From: an uncultured Flavobacteriaceae bacterium
GTDB taxonomy: Bacteria > Bacteroidota > Bacteroidia > Flavobacteriales > Flavobacteriaceae
NCBI GenBank assembly: GCA_947502635.1
Contig: CANNAN010000022.1
Span: 1 to 54,968 of the forward strand
Length of the DNA: 54,968 bases
Direction of reading: 5' to 3'
The stretch's first letter is position 1, and the number at the start of each line of letters is the position of its first letter. Below are positions 23,601 through 32,082 of the stretch, in pieces. A model generated the notes under the pieces. That model searched no databases. It saw only the letters and a program-made list of their open reading frames with translations, and was not told the DNA's origin. Position numbers and translations under genes: made by a program.

Positions 23601-23690
23601 GGAGTAAACCCTTTATTAGGTAGAGGTCTAGACCAAAGAGCATATCCTAATGCCAGAACAGTTATGTTGGGTTTACAAGCTAAGTTTTAA
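20676..23690 (+). CDS. susC: SusC/RagA-like TonB-dependent receptor
   Basis: 1004 residues. A signal peptide (about 1-23, ending VANAQ) is followed by a carboxypeptidase-like regulatory domain (VSGTVTDGKFPLPGVNVIVK, FSYVGYETQEV), then the plug (about 110-230) with DEVVIVGYGT and FIRGINSLSNASPLYIVDG, and the 22-strand barrel to the C-terminal LQAKF. It imports an oligosaccharide or glycoside across the outer membrane with energy from TonB. The SusD partner follows after 17 bp. The ligand is not readable from the sequence; the cytoplasmic alpha-galactosidase and glycerol genes downstream suggest an alpha-galactosyl-glycerol. Confidence 0.96.
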   Translation: MKKNVLRLLFALVFSLLGMVANAQISTVSGTVTDGKFPLPGVNVIVKNTTNGTSTDFDGNFTISDISSGDIVVFSYVGYETQEVTIGNETTINVILIEDAAALDEVVIVGYGTSNKRELTGSIGSVKGGDLANTVAGNPTAALQGKLTGIQVENPGGQPGGTGNVFIRGINSLSNASPLYIVDGLFVDNMNYINPNDIDNISVLKDAAAAAIYGSRAANGVVLIKTNHGRKNKALEVTFNSRVGFDTPSKKLDFIDGQQYTNYLNQRFANDGSSTTVSFNGVNTDWQEESLQSGIIEDYGLSLSGGGEKSSYYSSINYYNQDGILVGSGFKRLNARFNSNHEFGRFKLSQSLGITEAKLQENNWYGFDGTTAPTVALRNASNDGGFEGPSTDVQGPGGVNQFALATLENNLETTRTLFSSLKLDYKISEALTASINLGVDYTSQKRFQFTPTYFMSLVDPVRNVNDLNDLTEFKQEDINLLFEPTLSYKKTFNDVHKVSAVLGYTRFVETQNSSGIYGQGTPANSIQVVGALPSSDQNILLGQNNEAGLISYFGRLNYNYKDKYIFSGTLRRDASSRFAKENQEGYFPSVSAAWNISNEGFWDSETINFFKLRMSYGELGSYPDVFYPTQAVFLANQSNTSFGGGTANGLAQTTLADENLVWETTKTFDIGVDVSLLNSAITFSADYYSKDVEDALVPISIPSTAGVSLPVTRNAGTLINNGFEFDLTYKKSEGDFTYSVGTNFSFNLKNEAKDIPATILGPGIDEDLRVVNRTEANGPVGAFYGWVVEDKVDPATGDFVRVDTDGVAGITSDDQTIIGNPTPDFTYGLNFSGEYKKFDFSLNFNGVSGNEIYNLSRYYNILWQDGGKLTDVLNSWTPTNTDTSIPRATVDDPAGNKEPSSFFVENGSYFRLKNLEVGYNFGEKALGIDWVKSVRLSLNVQNVFVITDYTGYDPDIASTNGGRANLNSGVPGVRSGVNPLLGRGLDQRAYPNARTVMLGLQAKF

Positions 23691-23707
23691 TCAATAAAAA
23701 ATATATT

Positions 23708-25276
23708 ATGAAAAAAATAATAAAAATGAAGTCCTTATTAGGCATAATAACAGGTTCGTTATTAGTGTTGTTTGCTTGTTCTGATGATATATTAGATCAA
23801 CAAAATAACAATGCAACATCTACAGCAAATTTTGGTACGTCTGTAGAGCAAGTGAAGTCTGCTATAAATGGCGCCTTTCACCCAATTACAGGAACTTTTT
23901 TCTGGGGTAGAATTATACATACGGGTGCGATGCTACGTTCAGATGAATTCAATGTATTTCCATTTGGATCGAATACTGCGATGTCAACGTTTTTAGGAAA
24001 CCCAGGAGATCGTTGGGCTACCGAACCTTGGCAAGAACTTTATAAGTCTATAGCACGTTGCAATAATATCATTATTAATACAACTGAAGAAGGTATTACA
24101 GACCAAACCACCAGAGAAAATTTAGTTGGACAAGCTTATTTCTTGCGTGCTTTTAATTATTGGTATTTAGCAAACCTTTATGGTAGTGTTCCTTTAATTA
24201 CGGATTTGCCAGACTTAGACAACCTTTTAGTTGATAAAGCGTCAACCGCAGATATTTGGGCGCAAATAATTTCAGATTTAGAAATGGCAGAAACGATGTT
24301 GCCAGATAGTTGGACAGGAGAAGATTTAGGAAGACCAACAAGTGGAGCCGCTACAGCATTAAAAGGTAAAAGCTATTTATACATGAAACAATATGGTGCA
24401 GCAACAACGGCCTTTAATAGCTTAGTTGGTAGATATAGTTTATTGTCTGGTGCTCAATTTGGAGATAACTTCTCAACTACTAACGAAAATAATAGTGAGT
24501 CTATATTCGAATTACAATTTTTAGGTCAAGATACTTTTGTTTGGGGGTCTGATATTCCTGGAACTGGAAGCATGGGGAATTTTCATATTGATTATGCACC
24601 ACCTGCAAAATCTCCAGATAGGAGTCATGTAGTGAACCCTTGGTTAAAAGATTTATACGAAGCACATGGAGATGTTGTACGTAGAAATGAAACGTTGGCA
24701 TACAATTATCCTGGAGCAACAGGTTATGGGGGTGTTGATTTTAATGTTGATTTTGTTGACGATATTCCGTTTGCTACAGATGCTGGAGTAGAAGCTATTT
24801 TTTCTAAAAAATATGCAGGAATGGATTTAGGAACAAGAGATCAAGTAGATTTTTTAGGAACGAATGTAGGAAATAATTGGAGAGTAATTCGTTACGCCGA
24901 TGTCTTATTAATGTTAGCTGAAGCTATGAATGAAGATGGTATGACTTCTCAAGCGATACCGTATGTAGATATGGTTAGAGAGCGAGCAGGATTAACTTTA
25001 ATAGCAGATACAAATCCTGCAATTAATCAAGCAGATATGCGTCAAGCCATTATAGATGAGCGCGCTATGGAATTAGCAGGTGAAGGGCATCGTTTCTTTG
25101 ACTTGGTAAGATGGGGTTTAGCAGAAGATTATATGGGAGCCACGTCTTTACATGGCGCGCATCCTAAATCTTTAAGTCAAGGTGTTTTTCAAACAGGAAA
25201 ACATGAATTAATATGGATTCCAAATTCAGAAAGAGATTCCAACCCTAACCTGGGACAAAACCCTGGTTATAATTAA
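23708..25276 (+). CDS. susD: SusD/RagB-like nutrient-binding lipoprotein
   Basis: 522 residues. The lipoprotein signal ends in VLFAC, with Cys about 24-25, followed by SDD, a typical surface-export start in Bacteroidota. The SusD fold is shown by QAYFLRAFNYWYLANLYGSV, then NNWRVIRYADVLLMLAEAMN, DERAMELAGEGHRFFDLVRW and a C-terminal LIWIPNSERDSNPNLGQNPG. It forms the lid on the SusC barrel and captures ligand at the cell surface. It directly follows susC. A strong hairpin after it (25319-25351) separates the SusCD part from the catabolic genes. Confidence 0.96.
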   Translation: MKKIIKMKSLLGIITGSLLVLFACSDDILDQQNNNATSTANFGTSVEQVKSAINGAFHPITGTFFWGRIIHTGAMLRSDEFNVFPFGSNTAMSTFLGNPGDRWATEPWQELYKSIARCNNIIINTTEEGITDQTTRENLVGQAYFLRAFNYWYLANLYGSVPLITDLPDLDNLLVDKASTADIWAQIISDLEMAETMLPDSWTGEDLGRPTSGAATALKGKSYLYMKQYGAATTAFNSLVGRYSLLSGAQFGDNFSTTNENNSESIFELQFLGQDTFVWGSDIPGTGSMGNFHIDYAPPAKSPDRSHVVNPWLKDLYEAHGDVVRRNETLAYNYPGATGYGGVDFNVDFVDDIPFATDAGVEAIFSKKYAGMDLGTRDQVDFLGTNVGNNWRVIRYADVLLMLAEAMNEDGMTSQAIPYVDMVRERAGLTLIADTNPAINQADMRQAIIDERAMELAGEGHRFFDLVRWGLAEDYMGATSLHGAHPKSLSQGVFQTGKHELIWIPNSERDSNPNLGQNPGYN

Positions 25277-25318
25277 TAATAAAAACGTATTTGATTTTAG
25301 TTTGTTTTTTGATTGAAT

Positions 25319-25351
25319 AAAAGCCGAGTCCCTTAAATATACTCGGCTTTT
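25319..25351 (+). terminator. Hairpin between susD and the catabolic genes
   Basis: Perfect 11-bp stem AAAAGCCGAGT / ACTCGGCTTTT around an 11-base loop, followed by an AT-rich run. It would end or weaken transcription from susCD into the alpha-galactosidase gene. Partial read-through would give high SusCD and lower enzyme levels. Confidence 0.8.
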
Positions 25352-25446
25352 AATTAATCAGATCGAGAAAATATGTTCAAAAATTTTGAAAAAAGAACTA
25401 AAGCAGTAGCTAGATTAATGATTTTTTCAATTGATATAAAATTAGA

Positions 25447-27219
25447 ATGATGAAAAAAAATCATATAATTTCTGAGAAGGATATTCACATAGAAGGCGAC
25501 TTAAATAATTTTAAAACAGAATTATCAGTCCTTTCTAAAAATTCAAGTGTGTCTGTATTTGGATTTAAAATTTCTGCGATATCATCGCCAGAAACTCCAA
25601 AACCAATAACATTAAAATGGAAAATTCCTGCTCATAATGTTAAAGGTGTTTGGAAACCAACCACAGATTTTGCAAAAAGAATTCAGGCAGATTGGGAAAT
25701 GAATCATATGGAATCTAGGATATCTATTGATGCACCAGTTATTAGTCTGTTTGGGCATGATGATAGCAATCAGCACACGTTTGCTTGTTCTAATGCCATA
25801 AATAAATTAGAGCTCAATGCAGAGATTAGAGAAGAAGACGATTGTTTTTATTGTCATATAACCCTGTTTTTGGAACAGCAATCTAAGGTTAAAGATTACC
25901 ATATCGAAATAAGAATAGATCAGGAGGAAAAACATTTTTCTCAAGCCTTAAAAGGTGTTTCCAAATGGTGGGAAACTTTTGATAATCTGAAGCCAACTTC
26001 TGTTCCTGATATTGCATTGAGGCCACTTTATTCAACGTGGTATCAATTTCATCAAAATTTAGAAGAAGCTGTTTTAATAGAAGAATGTAAACAAGCATAT
26101 AATTTAGGGTATAAGGCTGTTATAATTGATGATGGATGGCAAACCAATGATGGGAATAGAGGATACGATTTTACAGGAGACTGGGAACCCGAGCGTCTTT
26201 CAAAAACCAAAGAATTTGTAGCCAATATTCATGCTACAGGAATGAAAATCGGATTTTGGTATTCAGTGCCTTTCTGCGGAAAAAAATCAAAAGCATACAA
26301 ACGTTTTAAAGGCAAGTTTTTGACAGAGAATCACCGTTGGGCACCTGTTTTTGATCCTCGGTATCCCGAAGTTCGTGAGTATCTTATAAGTATTTATAAA
26401 AATGCCATATTAGATTGGAATTTAGATGGATTTAAACTCGATTTTATTGACGATTTTAGATTGTATGTCGATACACCAAAAGTAAATCCTAGTATGGATT
26501 TCATTTCTATCAATGCAGCAGTAGATAGATTATTAACAGATGTTATCACAACACTTAAAAATATAAACCCTGAGGTTTTTATAGAATTCAGGCAAAAATA
26601 TACAGGGCCAGCTATGCGTAAATATGGTAATATGTTCCGTGCATTCGATTGCCCTGGCGATGCCACTATGAATCGTGTTAGAATTGCAGATATTAGAATG
26701 TTAGCAGGAAATACAGCAGTGCATTCCGATATGATTACTTGGCATCATGATGAAGATTTGGAAGTAGCTGCCTTACAAATGGTAAACACATTATTTGGAG
26801 TTCCTCAAATTTCAGTAGTGCTTAAAGATATTCCTAAAGACCATTTAGAAATGGTTAAGTTTTATACATCTTATTGGAATACAAATAAAAAACTTATTAC
26901 AAAAGGGTACTTTATACCACTTAATCCACTTGCAAATTACCCCATTCAGAAGGTTAGCAAAAATGATAAAATTATTATCGGCTTACATGATGATTATGTG
27001 GTTGAACTTGATGAAGTATCTGAAAATATTGATATTTTAAATGCTAAATTATCGACTTCGGCTATAATTAAATCAGACTTCGATTTAGGGGATTATAATT
27101 ACCGTATCTTTAATTGCAGGGGGAATCTTGTGAATGAAGGTCGTTTAATGCTAAATAAAGGTGTGTTAGAAATTAAAGTTCCTGCTTGTGGCTTAATTCA
27201 ACTAACTTTAAATAAATAA
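25447..27219 (+). CDS. GH36-type alpha-galactosidase, cytoplasmic
   Basis: 590 residues with no signal peptide. A beta-rich N-terminal domain (1-190) precedes a TIM barrel. Recognisable GH36/GH27 features are YSTWYQFHQN, VIIDDGWQTN (Asp228-Asp229), MKIGFWYSVPF and LDGFKLDFIDDF with the likely nucleophile Asp332. The segment AFDCPGDATMNR (Asp401, Asp405) probably holds the acid/base. The enzyme should release terminal alpha-galactose from small substrates; raffinose-synthase-like relatives share DDGWQ. The cytoplasmic location means substrate must cross the inner membrane intact, and a symporter gene follows after 7 bp. Glycerol kinase and G3P dehydrogenase in the same operon point to a galactosyl-glycerol. 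Exact specificity is inferred. Confidence 0.88.
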   Translation: MMKKNHIISEKDIHIEGDLNNFKTELSVLSKNSSVSVFGFKISAISSPETPKPITLKWKIPAHNVKGVWKPTTDFAKRIQADWEMNHMESRISIDAPVISLFGHDDSNQHTFACSNAINKLELNAEIREEDDCFYCHITLFLEQQSKVKDYHIEIRIDQEEKHFSQALKGVSKWWETFDNLKPTSVPDIALRPLYSTWYQFHQNLEEAVLIEECKQAYNLGYKAVIIDDGWQTNDGNRGYDFTGDWEPERLSKTKEFVANIHATGMKIGFWYSVPFCGKKSKAYKRFKGKFLTENHRWAPVFDPRYPEVREYLISIYKNAILDWNLDGFKLDFIDDFRLYVDTPKVNPSMDFISINAAVDRLLTDVITTLKNINPEVFIEFRQKYTGPAMRKYGNMFRAFDCPGDATMNRVRIADIRMLAGNTAVHSDMITWHHDEDLEVAALQMVNTLFGVPQISVVLKDIPKDHLEMVKFYTSYWNTNKKLITKGYFIPLNPLANYPIQKVSKNDKIIIGLHDDYVVELDEVSENIDILNAKLSTSAIIKSDFDLGDYNYRIFNCRGNLVNEGRLMLNKGVLEIKVPACGLIQLTLNK

Positions 27220-27226
27220 TAAGATT

Positions 27227-28882
27227 ATGGATACGCTGTCAATTATTTCTTTTATTGGTTTTACATTATTGGTAGCTTTCATTGCCTGGTATGCCACCCG
27301 CAAAACAGATGAAAAATCTGCGGATGGCTATTACCTTGGTGGAAGAAGTTTGGGTTATATAACGATAGCAGGTTCTTTATTATTAACAAACCTTTCTGCA
27401 GAGCAAATAGTTGGTCTTAATGGTCAATCTTTTGCACAAGGTGTTTTAGTCATGGCATGGGAAACTCTGGCAGCAATTTCAATGATAGTAACTGCTATTT
27501 ATTTATTGCCTAAGTACATGCGGTCTGGTATAACCACAATACCAGAATTTATTCAAGAGCGGTTTGATGCACAAACAAAATCCATTTTATCATTATTGTT
27601 TTTGGTGGCTTTTGGTATCGTATTATTACCAACAATTTTATATTCGGGATCGTTAGCATTTAGTACGATGTTTGATTTGCCCGAAGTTTTAGGCGTATCG
27701 CAATCTACAGTTATATGGATATGTGTTTGGTCAATAGGTATTATAGGTTCCATATATGCCATTTTTGGTGGTTTAAAAGCTGTGGCGGTTTCCGATTTGG
27801 TAAATGCCATTGGGTTATTAATAGGAGGTCTTTTAATTCCCGTTTTTGGTTTAATGCTAATAGGAGACGGAAATGTGTCTAATGGATTAAGTACTCTATG
27901 GGAAGCAAATCCTGAAAAATTTAATGCTAAAGGGGATATAGATTCCTTTATTCCGTTCGGGACTATTTTTACAGGAATGATGATTGCACAAATGTACTAT
28001 TGGGGAACCAATCAATCTATTTTACAACGTGTTTTTGGAGCTAAAAGTTTAAAAGAAGGCCAAAAGGGGATGATATTGGCTGGTTTTGTAAAGTTCTTAA
28101 TTCCTATCATTGTGGTATTACCAGGTATTATTGCATGGCATGTATTTGGAAATGATTTAGATAATGCAGATCAGGCTTATCCTGCTTTGGTTCGTAAAGT
28201 TTTACCAGGAGCCTTTTTAGGGTTCTTTGCAGCGGTTCTTTTTGGAGCTGTTTTGAGTTCATTCAATAGTTTATTAAATAGTAGCTCGACACTATTTGGA
28301 GTAGATCTATATCGTCAATATTTTGATAAAAATGCTTCTGAGCTTAAAATGGTAAAAGCTGGGAAAATATTTGGGTTGCTTCTAGCTATTATATCGATGA
28401 CTATTTCTCCATTTATTGCCAATGCCCCAGATGGGTTGTTTTCATATATTCAGGAATCATTAGGAAGTTTAAGTGTGCCTATTCTAGCCGTAGTAACCGT
28501 TGGAATAATTACCAAAAATGTACCTGCAATTGGCGCTAAAATAGTATTAACTGTTGGTGTGCTTATGTATTTAATAAGTCAATTTGTATTAAGCCCCCAT
28601 TTTGTAGATGCTGCACTAGCAGAAGCAGCCTCGAATGGGATAACAGATGTTAAAGAATTAGGTATTATAAAAGCAAAAGCATATCCCCATTTTTTACATA
28701 TTATGGGCATACTGTTTGTCATTAATGTTGGGTTTATGTTGTTGATGGGGAAACTATACCCAAACAAAAATGTTTACACACCAAAAATCACAGAGCAAAT
28801 AGATATTACGCCTTGGAAATATGCTAAAGTGGTGGGAATTATCATTACCATATTAGTATTAAGTACCTATCTTATTTTTTAA
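27227..28882 (+). CDS. Sodium:solute symporter (SSS family, SglT-like)
   Basis: 551 residues, strongly hydrophobic, with about 13-14 membrane segments. Family marks include the early GYYLGGRSLGYITIAGSLLL, then TNLSAEQIVGLNGQSFAQG, GGLKAVAVSDLVNAIGL and the later FGAVLSSFNSLLNSSSTLFG. It carries a sugar or glycoside with sodium across the inner membrane. It sits 7 bp after the alpha-galactosidase and 16 bp before glpK. Since no glycerol facilitator (GlpF) is encoded here, this transporter probably brings in the intact galactoside, and glycerol appears only after cleavage (inference). Confidence 0.93.
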   Translation: MDTLSIISFIGFTLLVAFIAWYATRKTDEKSADGYYLGGRSLGYITIAGSLLLTNLSAEQIVGLNGQSFAQGVLVMAWETLAAISMIVTAIYLLPKYMRSGITTIPEFIQERFDAQTKSILSLLFLVAFGIVLLPTILYSGSLAFSTMFDLPEVLGVSQSTVIWICVWSIGIIGSIYAIFGGLKAVAVSDLVNAIGLLIGGLLIPVFGLMLIGDGNVSNGLSTLWEANPEKFNAKGDIDSFIPFGTIFTGMMIAQMYYWGTNQSILQRVFGAKSLKEGQKGMILAGFVKFLIPIIVVLPGIIAWHVFGNDLDNADQAYPALVRKVLPGAFLGFFAAVLFGAVLSSFNSLLNSSSTLFGVDLYRQYFDKNASELKMVKAGKIFGLLLAIISMTISPFIANAPDGLFSYIQESLGSLSVPILAVVTVGIITKNVPAIGAKIVLTVGVLMYLISQFVLSPHFVDAALAEAASNGITDVKELGIIKAKAYPHFLHIMGILFVINVGFMLLMGKLYPNKNVYTPKITEQIDITPWKYAKVVGIIITILVLSTYLIF

Positions 28883-28898
28883 ATTGAATCGTATAAAC

Positions 28899-30380
28899 AT
28901 GAGTAAAAAATATGTCATCGCGTTCGATCAAGGAACAACAAGTACAAGAACCATTGTTTTTGATGAAAAAGGGGCTATTGTTTCAATTTCTCAAAAGGAA
29001 TTAAAGCAATACTATCCGCAACCTGGTTGGGTAGAACATGATGCATTAGAAATATATAACGACCAATTAGAGACATTCAATAAAGCGGTTTCAGACTCAA
29101 GAATTGATCCAAAAGATATTGCTGCCGTAGGTATTACTAACCAAAGAGAAACCACCGTTGTTTGGGATAAAGAAACAGGAAAGCCCATCCATAAAGCCAT
29201 TGTTTGGCTGGATAAGCGAACTACTGATATTTGTAAAGATTTAGAAAGGAAAAAACTTTCAAACTATATTAAAAAAAATACAGGTCTGGTTATAGATTCG
29301 TATTTCTCAGGCACCAAATTAAAATGGATTTTAGATCATGTTGAAGGTGCCCAAGAAAAGGCAGAAGCTGGCAAACTTATGTTCGGAACTATTGACAGCT
29401 GGTTAATTTATAAGTTTACAAACGGTAAAAAACATGTAACGGATCATACCAATGCATCCCGAACCATGATATATAACATTAAGAAATTAGAGTGGGATAA
29501 AAAACTACTTGAAGCATTAAATATTCCCTCAAGTATATTACCTGTGGTTCAAACGTCATCTTCAGATTTTGGATCCATTGATTATAAGGGTGTTGAAATC
29601 CCAATTTACGGCGTCGCTGGAGATCAACAAGCTTCCTTATTTGGTCAGGGCGGGTTCAAAGCTGGTATTGCAAAAAGCACCTATGGAACCGGGTGTTTTA
29701 TTCTATTAAACACTGGTGAAAAACAAGTGAAATCGAAAAAAGGTTTATTAACGACTCTAACTTGCAGTTTGGATTCTGAACCAGTAAATTATGCTTTAGA
29801 AGGAAGCATATTTGCTGGTGGAGCATCCATTCAGTGGCTCAGGGATCGTATGCAAGTGATTGAAAAAGCAAGCGAAACAGAAGCTATTTGCAACAACCTT
29901 CCGCCACTTAAACACGTATATGTAGTACCTGCGTTTGCAGGTTTGGGAGCACCACACTGGGATGCCAAAGCAAAAGGAAGTGTTTATGGTATGACTCTGG
30001 ATACAGGAAGGGAAGAGCTCATTAAAGCGACTGTTAACGCTTTAGCATATCAAACCAAAGATGTTATTGGCGCTATGGAAAAAGATAGTAACAATAAGAT
30101 AGTAACATTGAAAGTAGACGGAGGAGCTAGTGCAAATAATTACCTAATGCAGTTTCAATCGGACCTTTTAAATGTTGAGGTAGACCGACCAAAAATGATT
30201 GAAGTTACAGCTTTTGGAGCCGCATTATTAGCGGGTATAAAAGCAGGTGTTTGGACAAAAAATGACATCTCTGAAATAAGAGAAGTTGATACCGTGTTTA
30301 GTCCAGAAATGGAAGAAAAAACACGAAAAAAGAATTATAAAGGCTGGAAAAAAGCTATAAAAAGAACAAAAAGAAAGTAA
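28899..30380 (+). CDS. glpK: Glycerol kinase
   Basis: 493 residues from the ATG at 28899; the frame is open to a TTG at 28884, but SKKYVIAFDQGTTSTR is the usual N terminus. It phosphorylates glycerol to sn-glycerol 3-phosphate. FGGY-kinase marks are DQGTTSTR, TNQRETTVVWDKETG, GTIDSWLIYKFT, VAGDQQASLFGQ, GTGCFILLNTG and KVDGGASANNYLMQFQSD. Length matches bacterial GlpK. It lies between the symporter and glpD (1 bp gap to the latter). The absence of glpF suggests the glycerol is made inside the cell, here by the alpha-galactosidase. Confidence 0.97.
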   Translation: MSKKYVIAFDQGTTSTRTIVFDEKGAIVSISQKELKQYYPQPGWVEHDALEIYNDQLETFNKAVSDSRIDPKDIAAVGITNQRETTVVWDKETGKPIHKAIVWLDKRTTDICKDLERKKLSNYIKKNTGLVIDSYFSGTKLKWILDHVEGAQEKAEAGKLMFGTIDSWLIYKFTNGKKHVTDHTNASRTMIYNIKKLEWDKKLLEALNIPSSILPVVQTSSSDFGSIDYKGVEIPIYGVAGDQQASLFGQGGFKAGIAKSTYGTGCFILLNTGEKQVKSKKGLLTTLTCSLDSEPVNYALEGSIFAGGASIQWLRDRMQVIEKASETEAICNNLPPLKHVYVVPAFAGLGAPHWDAKAKGSVYGMTLDTGREELIKATVNALAYQTKDVIGAMEKDSNNKIVTLKVDGGASANNYLMQFQSDLLNVEVDRPKMIEVTAFGAALLAGIKAGVWTKNDISEIREVDTVFSPEMEEKTRKKNYKGWKKAIKRTKRK

Positions 30381-30381
30381 G

Positions 30382-32067
30382 ATGCAAGTGATGGAAAGAC
30401 ATATAGAATTTTCAGTTTTAAATAGAGCAGCACAAATCGAAAAATTACAAACGACAAAATTTGATTTGGCGGTAATTGGTGGTGGTGTTACAGGAGCAGG
30501 AATAGCTTTAGATGCGGCTTCACGTGGTCTAAAAGTATGTCTCGTTGAGAAGAATGATTTTGCTTCAGGAACCAGTAATAAATCTACAAAATTGATTCAT
30601 GGAGGCTTACGCTATCTCAAACAATTTGAAATTGGATTAGTGAGAGAATCAGGGTCAGAACGCGCCATAGTTCATAAACTCGCGCCGCATTTAGTTATTC
30701 CAGAAAAAATGTTATTGCCTTTAGTAGAAGGAGGTACCTATGGCAAAATGATGACTTCCATTGGGTTAAAAGTTTACGATTTTTTAGCAGATGTTACAGG
30801 GGATGATAGACGTAAGATGTTGGATAAGGAAGAAACCCTAGAAAAAGAATCCCTGCTTAATAAAGAGGTTGTTTTGGGTAGCGGACTTTACGCAGAATAC
30901 AGAACAGATGATGCGCGTTTAACCATAGAAATATTAAAAAAAGCGGCATCTTTTGGAGCAACCATCATTAATTATTGTGAAATGGAATCGTTTAATTATA
31001 ATGACGATTCTAAAATTAAAAGTTTAAACTGTAAAGACAACAATACAAGAAATACATTCAAAATAAAAGCCAGAAATTACGTTTCGGCTGCTGGGCCTTG
31101 GGTAGATACATTACGTACCAAAGACCAATCTATGAATAAAAAGTATTTACACTTAACTAAAGGTGTACATATTGTATTTCCTTATGAAAAATTGCCTGTA
31201 AAACAACCTCTTTATTTTGATGTACCCGATGGGAGAATGATTTTTGCTATTCCAAGAGGGCGTGCTACTTATGTGGGGACAACAGATACCAATTATTCAG
31301 GGAATTTAGAGCGCGTTATTGCTACTAATGATGATGCCGAATACCTGTTAAACGCTATTAATAGTACATTTCCAGATGTTAATGTTGCTATTGAGGACAT
31401 TGAATCTAACTGGGCTGGTTTAAGACCATTAATTCATGAAGAAGATAAAGATCCTTCAGAATTATCTAGAAAAGATGAATTGTTTGTTTCAGATAGTGGG
31501 CTCATTTCTATAGCAGGTGGAAAACTTACAGGATATCGTAAAATGGCACATCGTGTTATTGAAGCGGTTTTAAAAACGATGAAAAAAAAGCACAAAGAAA
31601 ACTTGAAGCAATCTGAAACAGAAAAAATTTCTTTGGTAAGTCCAGCGCTTAAATCATCTCAAGAAGTTAATCAATATCAAATAGAGCTAGAAAAAGAACT
31701 CAACATATTAGGTGTTACAGATGCTTACCATGCTTGGTATTTATGTACTACCTATGGAAGACAATCTGATATCATTATCGATAAATCAAAAGAGTTTGAA
31801 AATAAAGATGCATTAGTACGACTAATTAGAGCAGAACTGTGGTACTGTATTCATCATGAAATGACTAATAGTTTAACCGATTTCTTTGTACGTCGTACAG
31901 GAAGGCTCTATTTCAATATTCCTAGCGTAAAAGAGTACATGGAAATTATTTCAAATGATTGTTTAAATTATTTAAATTGGGATGCTAAACGTATGGCTTC
32001 AGAAAAAGAAAATCTAGAGTTACTTTTGCAAGATGCGACAACTTACTACAGCAAAGATTTCAAATAA
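30382..32067 (+). CDS. glpD: FAD-dependent glycerol-3-phosphate dehydrogenase
   Basis: 561 residues. The N-terminal FAD fold reads LAVIGGGVTGAGIALDAASR, followed by STKLIHGGLRYLKQFEIGLV, the substrate-domain motifs RGRATYVGTTDTNY and NWAGLRPLIHE, and ISIAGGKLTGYRKMA. The C-terminal domain (about 420-545) is the aerobic GlpD type. It oxidises glycerol 3-phosphate to dihydroxyacetone phosphate and passes electrons to the quinone pool at the inner membrane. The start is 1 bp after the glpK stop, so the two are translationally coupled. A later ATG (MERHIEF) three codons in is an alternative start. Confidence 0.96.
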   Translation: MQVMERHIEFSVLNRAAQIEKLQTTKFDLAVIGGGVTGAGIALDAASRGLKVCLVEKNDFASGTSNKSTKLIHGGLRYLKQFEIGLVRESGSERAIVHKLAPHLVIPEKMLLPLVEGGTYGKMMTSIGLKVYDFLADVTGDDRRKMLDKEETLEKESLLNKEVVLGSGLYAEYRTDDARLTIEILKKAASFGATIINYCEMESFNYNDDSKIKSLNCKDNNTRNTFKIKARNYVSAAGPWVDTLRTKDQSMNKKYLHLTKGVHIVFPYEKLPVKQPLYFDVPDGRMIFAIPRGRATYVGTTDTNYSGNLERVIATNDDAEYLLNAINSTFPDVNVAIEDIESNWAGLRPLIHEEDKDPSELSRKDELFVSDSGLISIAGGKLTGYRKMAHRVIEAVLKTMKKKHKENLKQSETEKISLVSPALKSSQEVNQYQIELEKELNILGVTDAYHAWYLCTTYGRQSDIIIDKSKEFENKDALVRLIRAELWYCIHHEMTNSLTDFFVRRTGRLYFNIPSVKEYMEIISNDCLNYLNWDAKRMASEKENLELLLQDATTYYSKDFK

Positions 32068-32082
32068 AATTCGACTAATAGC

